This document shows, piece after piece, positions 1 through 8,383 of a DNA stretch of 35,012 nt; within the stretch, counting starts at the first letter, position 1; every line of letters begins with the position of its first letter. The position numbers were made by a program, and so were the translations under genes. Under the pieces are notes generated by a model. It ran no database searches. It was not told where the DNA came from and saw only the letters and a list, made by a program, of their open reading frames with translations. Location: NCBI GenBank assembly GCA_021740825.1, contig JAIOZA010000031.1:1-35012 (forward strand), in the 5' to 3' direction. This DNA comes from Bacteroidia bacterium (GTDB taxonomy: Bacteria > Bacteroidota > Bacteroidia > B-17B0 > Aurantibacillaceae).

Positions 1-1570
1 CCGAACCACCAAAACCATGAGGCGATTCAGAATATTCTAAAGGAGGCAAAATGCCAGAAAATAATTTTAATGGTGCGCCCCACATTCCGGGAATTAAATA
101 AATTACCATAAAAAAAGAAATCATAGCAATAAATAATCGACCTACCGAAACATGTTTCAAATCGCTATCGTGTGACGTTTTATACATCCCCAATAAATAC
201 ATCGTTAATAAAGCAAATATTACAATCCATAAGCCTACAAAAACTTCGCGTGTTAAAATACCTGCTTGAACCACTAAATCGGCATTAGAAGCAAATTTTA
301 AAGCCAAGGCTAATTCTAAAAATCCTAAAGTAACTTTTACAGAATTTAACCAACCACCTGATTGTGGTAATGAATTTAAGTAACCCGGAAACGCTGCAAA
401 AAAGCCAAATGGTAATGCCAAAGCTAACGAAAAGCCAAACATACCCCAAAATGGTCCAGAGATATTTCCAGTAGAAGACGCTTCTACCAATAAAGTTCCA
501 ATGATGGGGCCTGTGCACGAAAAAGAAACCAATGCCAATGTAAACGCCATGAAGAAAATACCAATGTAGCCGCCTCTATCTGATTTTGCATCCATTTTAT
601 TAACGAAGGCGCTTGGCAAGGTAATTTCAAATGCACCTAAAAACGACAAAGCAAAAACAAATAACAGAACAAAAAATGCCAAATTAAACCAGACATTGGT
701 TGACAAGGAATGTAAAGCTCCTGCACCAAAAATCAAGGTTACTCCTAAACCTAAAGCAACGTATAAAATAATAATAGAAACCGAATACAATAAAGCGTTT
801 CGAACACCTTGTGCTTTAGTTTTACTTTGCTTTGTAAAAAAACTCACATTCATTGGAATCATTGGGAAAACACATGGTGTTAACAAGGCAAGTGCTCCTC
901 CAATAAAACCAGCAATAAAAATAGCCCACCATGTTTTTGGAGTTTTTACTTCTGTAGTTTCTGCATCAGCTTGTTTAACTTTTACGTTAGATGGCTCAGC
1001 AGGTATTTGCGTAGCAGTTTCAATTACCGAATCTGTTTTTATAACGCTATCACTAGTAGCCGCTGCAACTGGGGTAACGGTGCTTGTAACTGTAGCTTGA
1101 GCTAAGCAAGCAGTAGTACCTTGCAACTGAAAATCGAAATTATCGGCAGGTGGAAAAATACATTTTTCCTCGGTACAAGCTTGGTATTCATATTTACCTT
1201 GAATAGTTACTTTTTTATCTGACTTTAATTTGACACGCTGCGTAAATGTTGCTGTATGCTCAAAATACTGCACATTCATTTCAAACACTTTATCAAACTC
1301 TTTAATAGGCTTACTTTCTTTAGTTTTACCTACTAACTCATAATCGGCAGATTTTGTAAAAATAAACACCGTTGGATTTGGCCCATCTTTTACAGGACTT
1401 AACGAATACATGTGCCATGGCTCATCTATAGAAGCCACAAATTGCAAATCATATTCGCAATCGGTTACTTTTTTTGAACTTAATTTAAAATGTACCGGAT
1501 TATCTTGAGCTACTACAAATGAAATTGTTGTAACAAATAAGGCAATAAGAAGTGATATTTTTTTAAGCAT
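1..1570 (-). CDS. dsbD: DsbD-family protein-disulfide reductase, 3' part missing
   Basis: The reading frame starts at the ATG complementary to 1568-1570 and runs off the left edge, so about 523 residues are visible. A signal peptide (MLKKISLLIALFVTTISFVVAQ, residues 1-22) is followed by a periplasmic DsbD alpha-like domain with the motif ACTEEKCIFPP. Next comes a Ser/Thr/Ala-rich linker and then the membrane electron-transfer domain. That domain has the two expected cysteines, in LLTPCVFPMIPM (Cys about 233) and FSCTGPIIG (Cys about 352). In the family, electrons from cytoplasmic thioredoxin pass through the membrane cysteines to periplasmic acceptors, including cytochrome c maturation and disulfide isomerase proteins. 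The C-terminal thioredoxin domain would lie outside the window. The next gene upstream (1661-2134) encodes a paralogue of its N-domain, 90 bp away. Identification rests on the cysteine motifs and domain order. Confidence 0.92.
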   Translation of the reverse strand, partial: MLKKISLLIALFVTTISFVVAQDNPVHFKLSSKKVTDCEYDLQFVASIDEPWHMYSLSPVKDGPNPTVFIFTKSADYELVGKTKESKPIKEFDKVFEMNVQYFEHTATFTQRVKLKSDKKVTIQGKYEYQACTEEKCIFPPADNFDFQLQGTTACLAQATVTSTVTPVAAATSDSVIKTDSVIETATQIPAEPSNVKVKQADAETTEVKTPKTWWAIFIAGFIGGALALLTPCVFPMIPMNVSFFTKQSKTKAQGVRNALLYSVSIIILYVALGLGVTLIFGAGALHSLSTNVWFNLAFFVLLFVFALSFLGAFEITLPSAFVNKMDAKSDRGGYIGIFFMAFTLALVSFSCTGPIIGTLLVEASSTGNISGPFWGMFGFSLALALPFGFFAAFPGYLNSLPQSGGWLNSVKVTLGFLELALALKFASNADLVVQAGILTREVFVGLWIVIFALLTMYLLGMYKTSHDSDLKHVSVGRLFIAMISFFMVIYLIPGMWGAPLKLFSGILPPLEYSESPHGFGGS

Positions 1571-1660
1571 AATTAAAGTTTATGTAGTAAAAGTAAAACT
1601 ATTTTAAAATAAAAGTATAAGTGATGTAAAACTAAATTAAATTCTTTGTTGGCGCACAAG

Positions 1661-2134
1661 CTATTTTTTAGCTGCACTAACTACTTCAGGAATTGCAACC
1701 ACAAACTGCAACGTACTTGACGGAAGACATTGTAAATCATTGCAAGTCATAAATTCGAGTGCAGTGCTAACTGTAAAAGCCTTATTACTTTTACGAATTA
1801 GTTTTTGTCTAAACTCCGCTTGATCACTAAAAACAAACACTTTAGCATCAAACGCTGGCACAAATTCTTCGTGTGCGGCTTCTTCCTCTACTTTGCCAAC
1901 TAAATTAACATTAGCATTGGGGGTAACCGTAAACGAAGTTGGTATTGGCCCTACATCTGTTGGACGTTGAGAATAAATATGCCATTTTTTTTGAATAGTA
2001 GCCGTAAACACAATTTCGCCCTCGGTTGCCGATTTTTCAACATAAGTAACATTCCAAGTAACTGGTTTTAATGCGTTTTGCGAAAAACCAACACTAGCCA
2101 AACAAAAAAATAAAACAGAAAGTAAACATTTCAT
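1661..2134 (-). CDS. Stand-alone DsbD N-domain-like periplasmic protein
   Basis: 157 residues from the ATG at 2132-2134. A start 14 codons further up is possible, but it would place a charged stretch before the signal peptide (MKCLLSVLFFCLASVGFSQ). The mature part resembles the DsbD alpha (N-terminal, periplasmic) domain: it has the WHIYSQRP and DVGPIPTSF segments and a cysteine pair in FMTCNDLQCLPSS, matching WHMYS, KDGPNPT and ACTEEKC in the DsbD encoded just downstream. It lacks any membrane domain. It is probably a periplasmic thiol partner or electron acceptor of that DsbD, from which it may derive by duplication. The two genes run in the same direction with a 90-bp gap and may be cotranscribed. 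Its partner is inferred, not shown. Confidence 0.82.
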   Translation of the reverse strand: MKCLLSVLFFCLASVGFSQNALKPVTWNVTYVEKSATEGEIVFTATIQKKWHIYSQRPTDVGPIPTSFTVTPNANVNLVGKVEEEAAHEEFVPAFDAKVFVFSDQAEFRQKLIRKSNKAFTVSTALEFMTCNDLQCLPSSTLQFVVAIPEVVSAAKK

Positions 2135-2349
2135 AACACGTAATTTTAAGTGAAAATAGACATTATTAACTACCATAGTAAGATTAAATTCTTAAAAAAT
2201 GTTAGTGATACTAGTATTTAGGGCTTAATATTATAAATATTATGGAGTGTTACTCCTCTTATTAGTAGTAGTGAACTAATCGCTCTGTAATTAATATAAG
2301 TTGCTAATAATTAATACCATTTATAAGTAATAGATAGTGCAAGCAGTTA

Positions 2350-2404
2350 GTCACCCTGAACTTGATTCAGGGTCTCTGAGATGCTGAATCAAGTTCAGCA
2401 TGAC
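2350..2404. repeat. 55-bp palindromic intergenic repeat (REP-like)
   Basis: A near-perfect palindrome. TGAACTTGATTCA on the left is mirrored by TGAATCAAGTTCA on the right, with GTCA and TGAC at the ends and only short three-base interruptions (ccc/gca, ggg/tgc). Elements of this style are scattered through many Bacteroidota genomes. It sits in the 457-bp gap 2135-2591, between the 3' end of the cyclase-dioxygenase gene and the start of the DsbD-like gene. I see nothing else convincing in the rest of that gap. It may act as an RNA hairpin protecting the 3' end of the upstream minus-strand message, which is inference. Confidence 0.75.
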
Positions 2405-2591
2405 CACCATCATTGGATCATATAATAAATGTATTTGGTATAACTTGTTCTAACCAATTTTAAGCAGAAAGTTAGATGAGGAAGACAATAGAAATTTTGA
2501 TTTGTAAAAAAGCACCAACTATTTTTAAATCTCTTACCTAAGGAATTTAATTTAAATCAACTTTATAAAAAAATTTGCTTTAAATCTATCT

Positions 2592-4595
2592 CTATTTTTT
2601 ACTTGAACTTGCATAAAAATTATGCATTGAAAATATGTGAGGCATACTAATACACGATAATATGATAAAGAAAATACCAATGTAATCTTTGTTATTTAAG
2701 AACATAAAGGTTAAAAATATGAACACTCCTCCTAAACTAAACGGAAGTGCTTTTAAAAAAAGATTATATGAATTTGTTTTTAAATCATTTTTTAAGTGAC
2801 GCCAACCGTGCAAACTATGTTGCATTACAAAATAAATTCCAAAAGAAAGAATTAGCGATAGCATTGTAGAAAGAAGCAGATAGCACAATGTTAAAAGCAT
2901 CAACTTTGACCTGTTGTAAGCTGCAAAAAGTAATGAGAAAAATAACAACACCAATTTACCAATGAATAATTGATTTACTGATAAACTCTCAATAAGATGC
3001 TGCACATGTAAACCTTTAATATGCTGAAGAACGGCTATTGTTTCTTCTTGATGATAAAACAAAATGGTAAATAAAACTATGCCGCCCCATATAAAAGAAC
3101 TAAAGCCTTGTTTATGGTTCCATTCTCTAAAATCAGCCTCACCAAAATGCCATGCTGAAAAGGCCAAGAAAACTATTAAAGCTAAATCAGGTATAAAAAT
3201 CCAAAGCAAACCTAACAAAGTGCCCTTTATCAGATAAGTTACAATATACTTTACAAATTGCGCTTTGGTATGAATAACTTTATCGGTAAGGTAATCAACA
3301 GCGCCGTGAGAAAGACCGACACTTAGGAAGCCAATTCCTAAAAGTATCCAAAGAAAACTATCTAAATGTAAAGCGTAAAAAAATAACGAAACAATGGTAA
3401 TGATAAATGCCAAGTAAGCAGGAGAAAGTTTGACACATCGGCTAAAAAGATCTTTACATGCAACACGTAAAAATATTAAAATAGGAAGTTTTGAGAATAT
3501 ATAAAGTTCTTTGGTAAATGAAGATTTTTCGTTTAAAAATGATAGTACATTATTAATTGAAATGTGATGAAATAAATTTTGAAATATTTTTTTTCCGTGT
3601 TGTGGTGTTTCTTCTAATATTTTAAGCAGTAAACTATCATAATACTTGAAGCGTGTAAAATCTTTTTCTCTAACAAATGGCTGCTGATTAACCATCGCAG
3701 CAACATGATTAGTTGCATCTGTTGCCATATTGTGAAAAGCATAACCTGTGGTTGGTTTTACCATATTTGCGTTTGCACCGGTAACAACCCAATTTTCGCC
3801 ATAGTTTGCTTTAGTAATTTCACACGATGACATTGGAATTAATCCTTTTTCCTCTTCAATTATTTGATAAGAGAAACCAAATTTAGCTAAGTAATCAATT
3901 AATATTGTTTTAGCCTCATCCTTTGTAATTTTTTCTTTGCCAAAACGTGTTACTTCAAATAATGCCGAATTTTTAGTAAAGGGTAATATATACATAAACT
4001 GGCAATAATTATTTTGAGGAATATCAAAATCCATCATCACCATGGTACTTGTGTCGAAGTTATAATCTGGTGCACTAATTTCCCAACCATAAAAAGATTG
4101 TAATAAATGGCTTTGATTATTTTCAACTACATTATAGTTAGGCGGTCTGCTATCAAAAACTTTGCTAGCTTCTATTGTAGTATCTTTTAAATTAATGACA
4201 AAAGATTTTGGTTTTACAAGCGGCTTACTATCAAACAGCTCATTGTAGTAACTAACGTCTTGCTCCTTGAGTAGTTGTGTTACTTTATCATGTAAATCAA
4301 TTCCTCTAATATGATGGTAGGATAACGGAGTGATAGTTTGGTAATTGCGCGCACCAACTTTTATTTGTTGCCATTTTGAGCTAACTAACTTTTCTAGTTT
4401 AAGTTTTAGAAGTTCCTCTTCGGTTGACCAAAAACAAAAATTTCGTTCACAAATTGCTTTACTATTATGTTCTATAATGGCAAGTTTTTTTTTAGATAAC
4501 AAGCCATGTTCATGCATTTTTAATACTAATAAGCAATTAGCAGCACCCATGCCTATAAACACAAAATCTGCTTTTTGGATTGAATTATTGCTCAT
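2592..4595 (-). CDS. Fused lycopene beta-cyclase / beta-carotene 15,15'-dioxygenase (CrtY-Blh)
   Basis: 667 residues. Residues 1 to about 380 are a CrtY-type lycopene beta-cyclase: FAD-binding start FIGMGAAN (13-20), DSRPP (148-152), FYGWE (168-172), MDFD (188-191), MYILPFT (201-207) with Glu214, and GANANMVKPTTGYAF (273-287). Residues about 390-667 are a Brp/Blh membrane dioxygenase with its histidine set: SHGAVD (His430), AWHFGEADF (His483), QHSLHGWRH (His593, His596) and PHIFSMHNFY (His653, His658). Both halves have normal family lengths, so this is a full fusion without a stop or frameshift. Lycopene is cyclised to beta-carotene, which is cleaved to retinal, all at the inner membrane. It lies 79 bp downstream of the rhodopsin gene that uses the product, separated by a terminator hairpin. 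Separate crtY and blh genes are the usual arrangement. Confidence 0.93.
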   Translation of the reverse strand: MSNNSIQKADFVFIGMGAANCLLVLKMHEHGLLSKKKLAIIEHNSKAICERNFCFWSTEEELLKLKLEKLVSSKWQQIKVGARNYQTITPLSYHHIRGIDLHDKVTQLLKEQDVSYYNELFDSKPLVKPKSFVINLKDTTIEASKVFDSRPPNYNVVENNQSHLLQSFYGWEISAPDYNFDTSTMVMMDFDIPQNNYCQFMYILPFTKNSALFEVTRFGKEKITKDEAKTILIDYLAKFGFSYQIIEEEKGLIPMSSCEITKANYGENWVVTGANANMVKPTTGYAFHNMATDATNHVAAMVNQQPFVREKDFTRFKYYDSLLLKILEETPQHGKKIFQNLFHHISINNVLSFLNEKSSFTKELYIFSKLPILIFLRVACKDLFSRCVKLSPAYLAFIITIVSLFFYALHLDSFLWILLGIGFLSVGLSHGAVDYLTDKVIHTKAQFVKYIVTYLIKGTLLGLLWIFIPDLALIVFLAFSAWHFGEADFREWNHKQGFSSFIWGGIVLFTILFYHQEETIAVLQHIKGLHVQHLIESLSVNQLFIGKLVLLFFSLLFAAYNRSKLMLLTLCYLLLSTMLSLILSFGIYFVMQHSLHGWRHLKNDLKTNSYNLFLKALPFSLGGVFIFLTFMFLNNKDYIGIFFIILSCISMPHIFSMHNFYASSSKK

Positions 4596-4608
4596 TATTT
4601 GCTTATCT

Positions 4609-4658
4609 TATTGTAAAAAAAGAAGCCATCCAAGTATAACAATACAAAGATGGCTTCT
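4609..4658 (-). terminator. Intrinsic terminator between rhodopsin and cyclase-dioxygenase genes
   Basis: On the minus strand, 17 bases after the rhodopsin stop codon, AGAAGCCATC (4658-4649) pairs perfectly with GATGGCTTCT (4630-4621). A T run (about 4620-4614) follows. It is a textbook Rho-independent terminator. It would make most rhodopsin mRNA monocistronic, with read-through supplying the smaller amount of retinal enzyme. Confidence 0.85.
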
Positions 4659-4674
4659 ACTGTTGTAAATTTTG

Positions 4675-5391
4675 TTAGTCTTCTTTTCTGCTTAAAGCAT
4701 AAATAACTAAACCAAAACCAATTTTGTTGATAGCATCTGCAATGTTATATACAATATCCATTGCGTGAGCAGCAGCTTGTGGATCTGCAACTAATTGCAC
4801 ACCAAATAATCCTCCTGGAGTTCCTAAAATATAACCTAATGGATAAATTGCCCAACCAACAAGTACAAACCAAGCTAATACACGTGTAGCTTTAGCTACT
4901 TGCGGACCAGCGTTTTGTGCTAATGTAGCAACTTCTCCAAACCAAATTAGATATACTATGTAAAAATATGCAGCTCCTGATAATACACCCCACAGAACAC
5001 TTGCGTCTCTGTTTAAAACCTCACCAACATACCCCGTTAATAGCATAATTAATGACGCTGCAATTAATTTCCATAATAAACCAATTTTTGCTCCTGCTTT
5101 TTTAGTGATTAAGTAAAACTCAACACACATCAAAGGCACCGTTAAGATCCAATCTACATAACGGAAAAAGGTTGGAGAATCACCTGTTTCAAGATTGTAA
5201 CCTCTCATGTAATAATAATGAACTGCTGCGATGAAGGTGATTAATCCTGAAACTAAAACAGACGTACGCCATTTTGGTGAAGTGTTGTTTAGTTCAAAAA
5301 AGAAAAATACTGAGGCGGCCATCATGGCCATTGTTCCGATGAAGAACGTGAACGCAACGTAATTGTCGCTGGCAATTTTTAAGTGTTCCAT
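4675..5391 (-). CDS. Proteorhodopsin-type light-driven proton pump
   Basis: 238 residues, seven membrane helices. Helix C reads RYVDWILTVPLMCVEF. Arg77, Asp80, Thr84 and Glu91 match proteorhodopsin R94/D97/T101/E108, the DTE pattern of outward proton pumps. His58 corresponds to H75. Helix G has Asp219 and the Schiff-base Lys223 in NIADAINK (D227/K231). Met88 is at the spectral-tuning position (105 in proteorhodopsin), which predicts green absorption. By my motif alignment, Gly135 in helix E falls where antenna-binding rhodopsins have the fenestration glycine. Retinal should come from the fusion enzyme encoded just downstream. The family pumps protons across the inner membrane in light. Identification is secure; the colour and antenna statements are inferences from single residues. 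Confidence 0.97.
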   Translation of the reverse strand: MEHLKIASDNYVAFTFFIGTMAMMAASVFFFFELNNTSPKWRTSVLVSGLITFIAAVHYYYMRGYNLETGDSPTFFRYVDWILTVPLMCVEFYLITKKAGAKIGLLWKLIAASLIMLLTGYVGEVLNRDASVLWGVLSGAAYFYIVYLIWFGEVATLAQNAGPQVAKATRVLAWFVLVGWAIYPLGYILGTPGGLFGVQLVADPQAAAHAMDIVYNIADAINKIGFGLVIYALSRKED

Positions 5392-5793
5392 TTTTTATTT
5401 GTTTTAGATATTCCTACTCGTTTGGCTTTTCGGATTCGCCTTGTTTTTTTAACTGATTTCATCTTCAGATAATACAATAACAATTTATTTATTGCATTGT
5501 TTTAAATTTTTTTAACTTTTTTTAAAATAATTTATTTTTTGTATAAGAAATCGCGTAAATACTTGCAAATAATTAGGTGTGCATCTCCTAATTTGGCGCA
5601 TAAAAATTGAGGCAGTCACTTTGAGTTCTTTTTGCAACAAATTATACTCTTTTAGTTGTGACTTTTGCTTAATAATTTGATTACGCAAAGCCAATAATTA
5701 TTTATAAATACAATTCTTTAAATATTAAGAGAAATTGCAATTTCAGCGATAATAATTTTATATTTAGCTATATTTGATTTATATAACTATCAT
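5392..5793. other. Divergent intergenic region, rhodopsin / DUF4236 gene
   Basis: 402 bp carrying the promoters of two diverging genes. On the plus strand TATATTTG (5769-5776) matches the Bacteroidota -7 element TAnnTTTG, 17 bases before the ATG at 5794. No TTG at the right -33 distance is evident. For the rhodopsin gene I could not place a convincing -7/-33 pair. A weak hairpin (ggcttttcggattcgcc, 5434-5450) lies in its 5' leader. A 60-codon minus-strand frame at 5512-5694 shows no features of a real protein. Confidence 0.5.
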
Positions 5794-6888
5794 ATGAGGT
5801 TTCGAAAAAGAATAAAAGTATTTCCAGGGTTTTACTTAAATATATCAAAATCTGGAGTAACTTCTTCAATAGGTGGAAATGGAGCAAGTGTAACCATTGG
5901 TAAAAATGGCGCATATTTAAACACAAGTATTGCGGGAACCGGTCTTTACAATAGACAAAAAATTGGTGGAAATACTAATGAGGTGATTAATGATAATGCA
6001 CAAAATATTTCAAATGCAAATAATGAGAATGAAATAAAAAGTGCTGATGCTAGTGCAATAACTAGTTCCAATTTAACGGAATTGAAGGACACTATTTTAG
6101 AAGCTTATAAGGACAAAAATGATTTAGCAAATGAAATAGTTAAAACGCACGCAGATATAGAAAAAGCTAAAAAAGCATACAATATTGCATGTATTTTTTT
6201 AATTGGATTTATTTTTAGCTCGTTTAAAAATAAGATTACTGAATTAGAGGAGTACTTGTTTGATATAGTAAATCAATCAAAAAAATGTAAAGTTAATGTT
6301 GATATTTTAATCGATCAAAGTGATCTAGAAATTTATAATAAATTAAAAGATAGTTTTATGAAATTATCTAATTCCGAATTTATCTGGGATATCACTTCAT
6401 CTAAAAAAGTAAATAAATCTCAGGATAGAAGTAATGCTGACGAAACTATTTCAAGAAAAAAAGTAAAGCTCGAATTAAAAAATATTGATATTATAGAATC
6501 TTCATACCAAGGAATGTTTTGGCAAAATATAAATGGCGACGGTGATATTTACATCTATCCATCATTTATTATTTATATGGATGTAATAAATGACAGCATT
6601 GGACTAATTGACATAAAAGATGTTAATTTAATTCATACAAAAGCTGATTGCGCTGAACCTGAAGTAAACCCGACAGATGCTCTTTTTGTTAAAAAACAAT
6701 GGACAAAAGTAAACAAAGATGGGACTCCAGATAAGAGATTTAAAGGTAATATTGAAATACCTGTATATAAATATGGTCGAATCGAACTACAATCTAAGTT
6801 AGGTTTGAATGAAAGTTATTTATTTAGTAATGTAGAAAATTCAAAACAATTTACAGATATTTTCGAAGAATACAAAGCTGCATTCTAA
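5794..6888 (+). CDS. DUF4236 domain protein
   Basis: 364 residues. The first 58 (MRFRKRIKVFPGFYLNISKS, then GGNGASVTIGKNGAYLN and AGTGLYNR) are a clear DUF4236 domain, a short beta-rich module of unknown function found at the N-terminus of many bacterial proteins. A low-complexity Asn/Ala linker follows. Residues about 95-170 are helical, with one hydrophobic stretch (YNIACIFLIGFIFSSF) that may be a membrane hairpin or buried helix. The C-terminal half is a mixed domain that I do not recognise. The stop is 15 bases before the potassium channel gene, so the two probably share a transcript. There is no evidence for a specific function. Confidence 0.85.
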   Translation: MRFRKRIKVFPGFYLNISKSGVTSSIGGNGASVTIGKNGAYLNTSIAGTGLYNRQKIGGNTNEVINDNAQNISNANNENEIKSADASAITSSNLTELKDTILEAYKDKNDLANEIVKTHADIEKAKKAYNIACIFLIGFIFSSFKNKITELEEYLFDIVNQSKKCKVNVDILIDQSDLEIYNKLKDSFMKLSNSEFIWDITSSKKVNKSQDRSNADETISRKKVKLELKNIDIIESSYQGMFWQNINGDGDIYIYPSFIIYMDVINDSIGLIDIKDVNLIHTKADCAEPEVNPTDALFVKKQWTKVNKDGTPDKRFKGNIEIPVYKYGRIELQSKLGLNESYLFSNVENSKQFTDIFEEYKAAF

Positions 6889-6903
6889 AAATTAATACAT
6901 TTC

Positions 6904-7701
6904 ATGACTAAATATAAATTAAAAAATAAAATTTACAAACTGTTAAACCTAGAATTAGGGATTTATAGTAAGATTTTTGATTACACAATATTGCTGTTGA
7001 TATTCTTAAATTGTTTATCAATTATATTTGAGTCTGTTAAAGCATATAGCATAAAATATGGAGTAATTTTTGATTTTATAGAAGGTGTTTCAGTATGGAT
7101 ATTTTCAATTGAATTATTACTTAGAATTTGGACAATCACCGAAAATTCAAAATATCAGAAACCAATTTCAGGAAGATTACTTTACATTTTTTCATTTGAA
7201 ACTATAATTGATATTCTGGCGATTACCCCTTTCTATTTATCTTTCTTATCAATAGACTTGCGCTTTATTAGAATTTTTAGACTACTAAGAATCATTAGAT
7301 TATTTAAAGTTGCTAGATATATAAAAGCATTAGATATTATAAGTGATGTATTCAAAAAAAGAAAGGAACATCTATTTATTACCATTTTATTATTGCTGTT
7401 TATGCTTGTGCTATCTTCTACATTGATGTATTATATCGAAAATAATGCACAGCCTGATAAATTCTCAAGTATTCCAGAAACTATGTGGTGGGGTGTTGCA
7501 ACTCTAACCACTATCGGATACGGAGATATGTACCCAATTACGATAATTGGAAAGATCTTAGGTTCTATTATATCAATAATTGGCATTGGACTTTTCGCAC
7601 TTCCTACAGGAATTTTAGCTTCAGGGTTTTCTGAAGAATTGGCAAATAGAGAGAAAAAAGCGAGCTTAATTTGCCCACACTGCAATAAAACGATTATTTA
7701 A
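6904..7701 (+). CDS. Voltage-gated potassium channel (ion transport family)
   Basis: 265 residues with the six-helix Kv architecture: S1 about 26-45, S2 62-78, S3 98-115, S4 118-140, S5 156-178, pore helix and filter 190-208, S6 212-240. S4 carries basic residues every third position (Arg120, 123, 126, 129, 132, Lys135, Arg138). The selectivity filter TTIGYGD (202-208) specifies potassium. After S6 a short tail ends in CPHCNK (257-262), half of a zinc-ribbon-like knuckle. It forms a tetrameric inner-membrane channel opened by depolarisation. It follows the DUF4236 gene by 15 bp. The specific physiological role cannot be read from the sequence. Confidence 0.95.
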   Translation: MTKYKLKNKIYKLLNLELGIYSKIFDYTILLLIFLNCLSIIFESVKAYSIKYGVIFDFIEGVSVWIFSIELLLRIWTITENSKYQKPISGRLLYIFSFETIIDILAITPFYLSFLSIDLRFIRIFRLLRIIRLFKVARYIKALDIISDVFKKRKEHLFITILLLLFMLVLSSTLMYYIENNAQPDKFSSIPETMWWGVATLTTIGYGDMYPITIIGKILGSIISIIGIGLFALPTGILASGFSEELANREKKASLICPHCNKTII

Positions 7702-7810
7702 AATCCTATTATTTCGTTTTAAATGACATAGGGGAAATAAAACTGTCCCCTAAACTGTCCCCTCCAATAAAATGTTATAAGTTTAATTATGGAAATAGTA
7801 ATTTTAAAAA

Positions 7811-8176
7811 ATGCAATTAGAGGAAATTAGAGAATACTGCTTATTAAAAAAAGGGGTTGAGGAATGTTTACCATTTGGTAATGATACCTTGGTATTTAAA
7901 GTGATGGGGAAAGTATTTTTGCTAACTGGTATTGATGGGCAACCAGTGCAATTTAATGTTAAGTGTGCTCCTGAAAAAGTAATTGAATTACGAGAAAATT
8001 ATTCGTGTGTTTTGCCCGGTTATCATATGAATAAAAAGCATTGGAACACTATTGTATGCGATGGGTCGGTTAATAAAAAACTAATTGAATCCTGGATTGA
8101 TGATAGTTATAATTTAATAGTTGTTAGTTTAACTAAAAAATTAAAAGCTGAATTAGATAATTTGTACATGGTATAA
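7811..8176 (+). CDS. MmcQ/YjbR family protein
   Basis: 121 residues, the normal length for the family. It has the typical order: a helical start (EIREYCLLKKGVEECLPFG), then FKVMGKVFLL, a beta strand with FNVKCAPEKVIELRE, the VLPGYHMNKKHWNTI motif, and a C-terminal helical WIDDSYNLIVVSL segment. The family is annotated as DNA-binding by fold (a CyaY-like or double-wing structure), but its role is not established. The gene stands alone on the plus strand, about 110 bp after the channel gene. Its stop lies just before the AbiE relic on the opposite strand. Confidence 0.9.
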   Translation: MQLEEIREYCLLKKGVEECLPFGNDTLVFKVMGKVFLLTGIDGQPVQFNVKCAPEKVIELRENYSCVLPGYHMNKKHWNTIVCDGSVNKKLIESWIDDSYNLIVVSLTKKLKAELDNLYMV

Positions 8177-8189
8177 TTGCAACCTTTTT

Positions 8190-8336
8190 TTATAGAAATT
8201 TCAGTTTTTCAATGAGGTCACTATAATAAGTAGGCGACCAAATTTGAAGGGCTTTATCATCTTTAAGGATTTCTAATATCAAATGTCTGGAAAAGGGAGC
8301 ATCTCTGGAGCCTTTAGCTATTTTTCTTAATTCTTT
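8190..8336 (-). pseudogene. Collapsed abiEi-abiEii relic (in-frame fusion of two gene ends)
   Basis: On the minus strand this 49-codon frame encodes ELRKIAKGSRDAPFSRHL and the rest of the first about 26 residues of AbiEi, then switches within LKDDKALQIW to the last about 24 residues of AbiEii, ending in SDLIEKLKFL. The intact operon at 11121-12607 shows the same two ends. The junction falls on TTAAAGAT, which occurs in both intact genes, so a deletion between these 8-bp repeats explains it. The AbiEi start codon is changed from ATG to AAA, so it is probably not translated. Homology continues upstream (8337-8420), through one operator palindrome, into the end of the DUF6943-like gene. Confidence 0.88.
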
Positions 8337-8350
8337 AATGTCATATTTAT

Positions 8351-8383
8351 ATACGATAATCGGAAATATTCCGATTATCGTAT
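8351..8383. promoter_or_regulatory. Operator-like palindrome of the AbiE relic
   Basis: A perfect 33-bp palindrome: arms of 15 bases around ATA, with core AATCGGAAATATTCCGATT. The same core occurs twice before the intact abiEi (12629-12647, 12685-12715). AbiEi antitoxins are known to repress their operons by binding paired inverted repeats. Here the two sites appear to have merged into one by deletion between the identical cores. The site may still bind AbiEi from the intact copy. Confidence 0.75.

Noticed and set aside
696..1100. 134-codon plus-strand frame
   Set aside because: Lies wholly inside the dsbD coding region, whose membrane-domain motifs are unmistakable on the minus strand.
5512..5694. 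60-codon minus-strand frame in the rhodopsin upstream region
   Set aside because: Low complexity, no domain pattern, and it occupies the likely promoter and leader of the rhodopsin gene.
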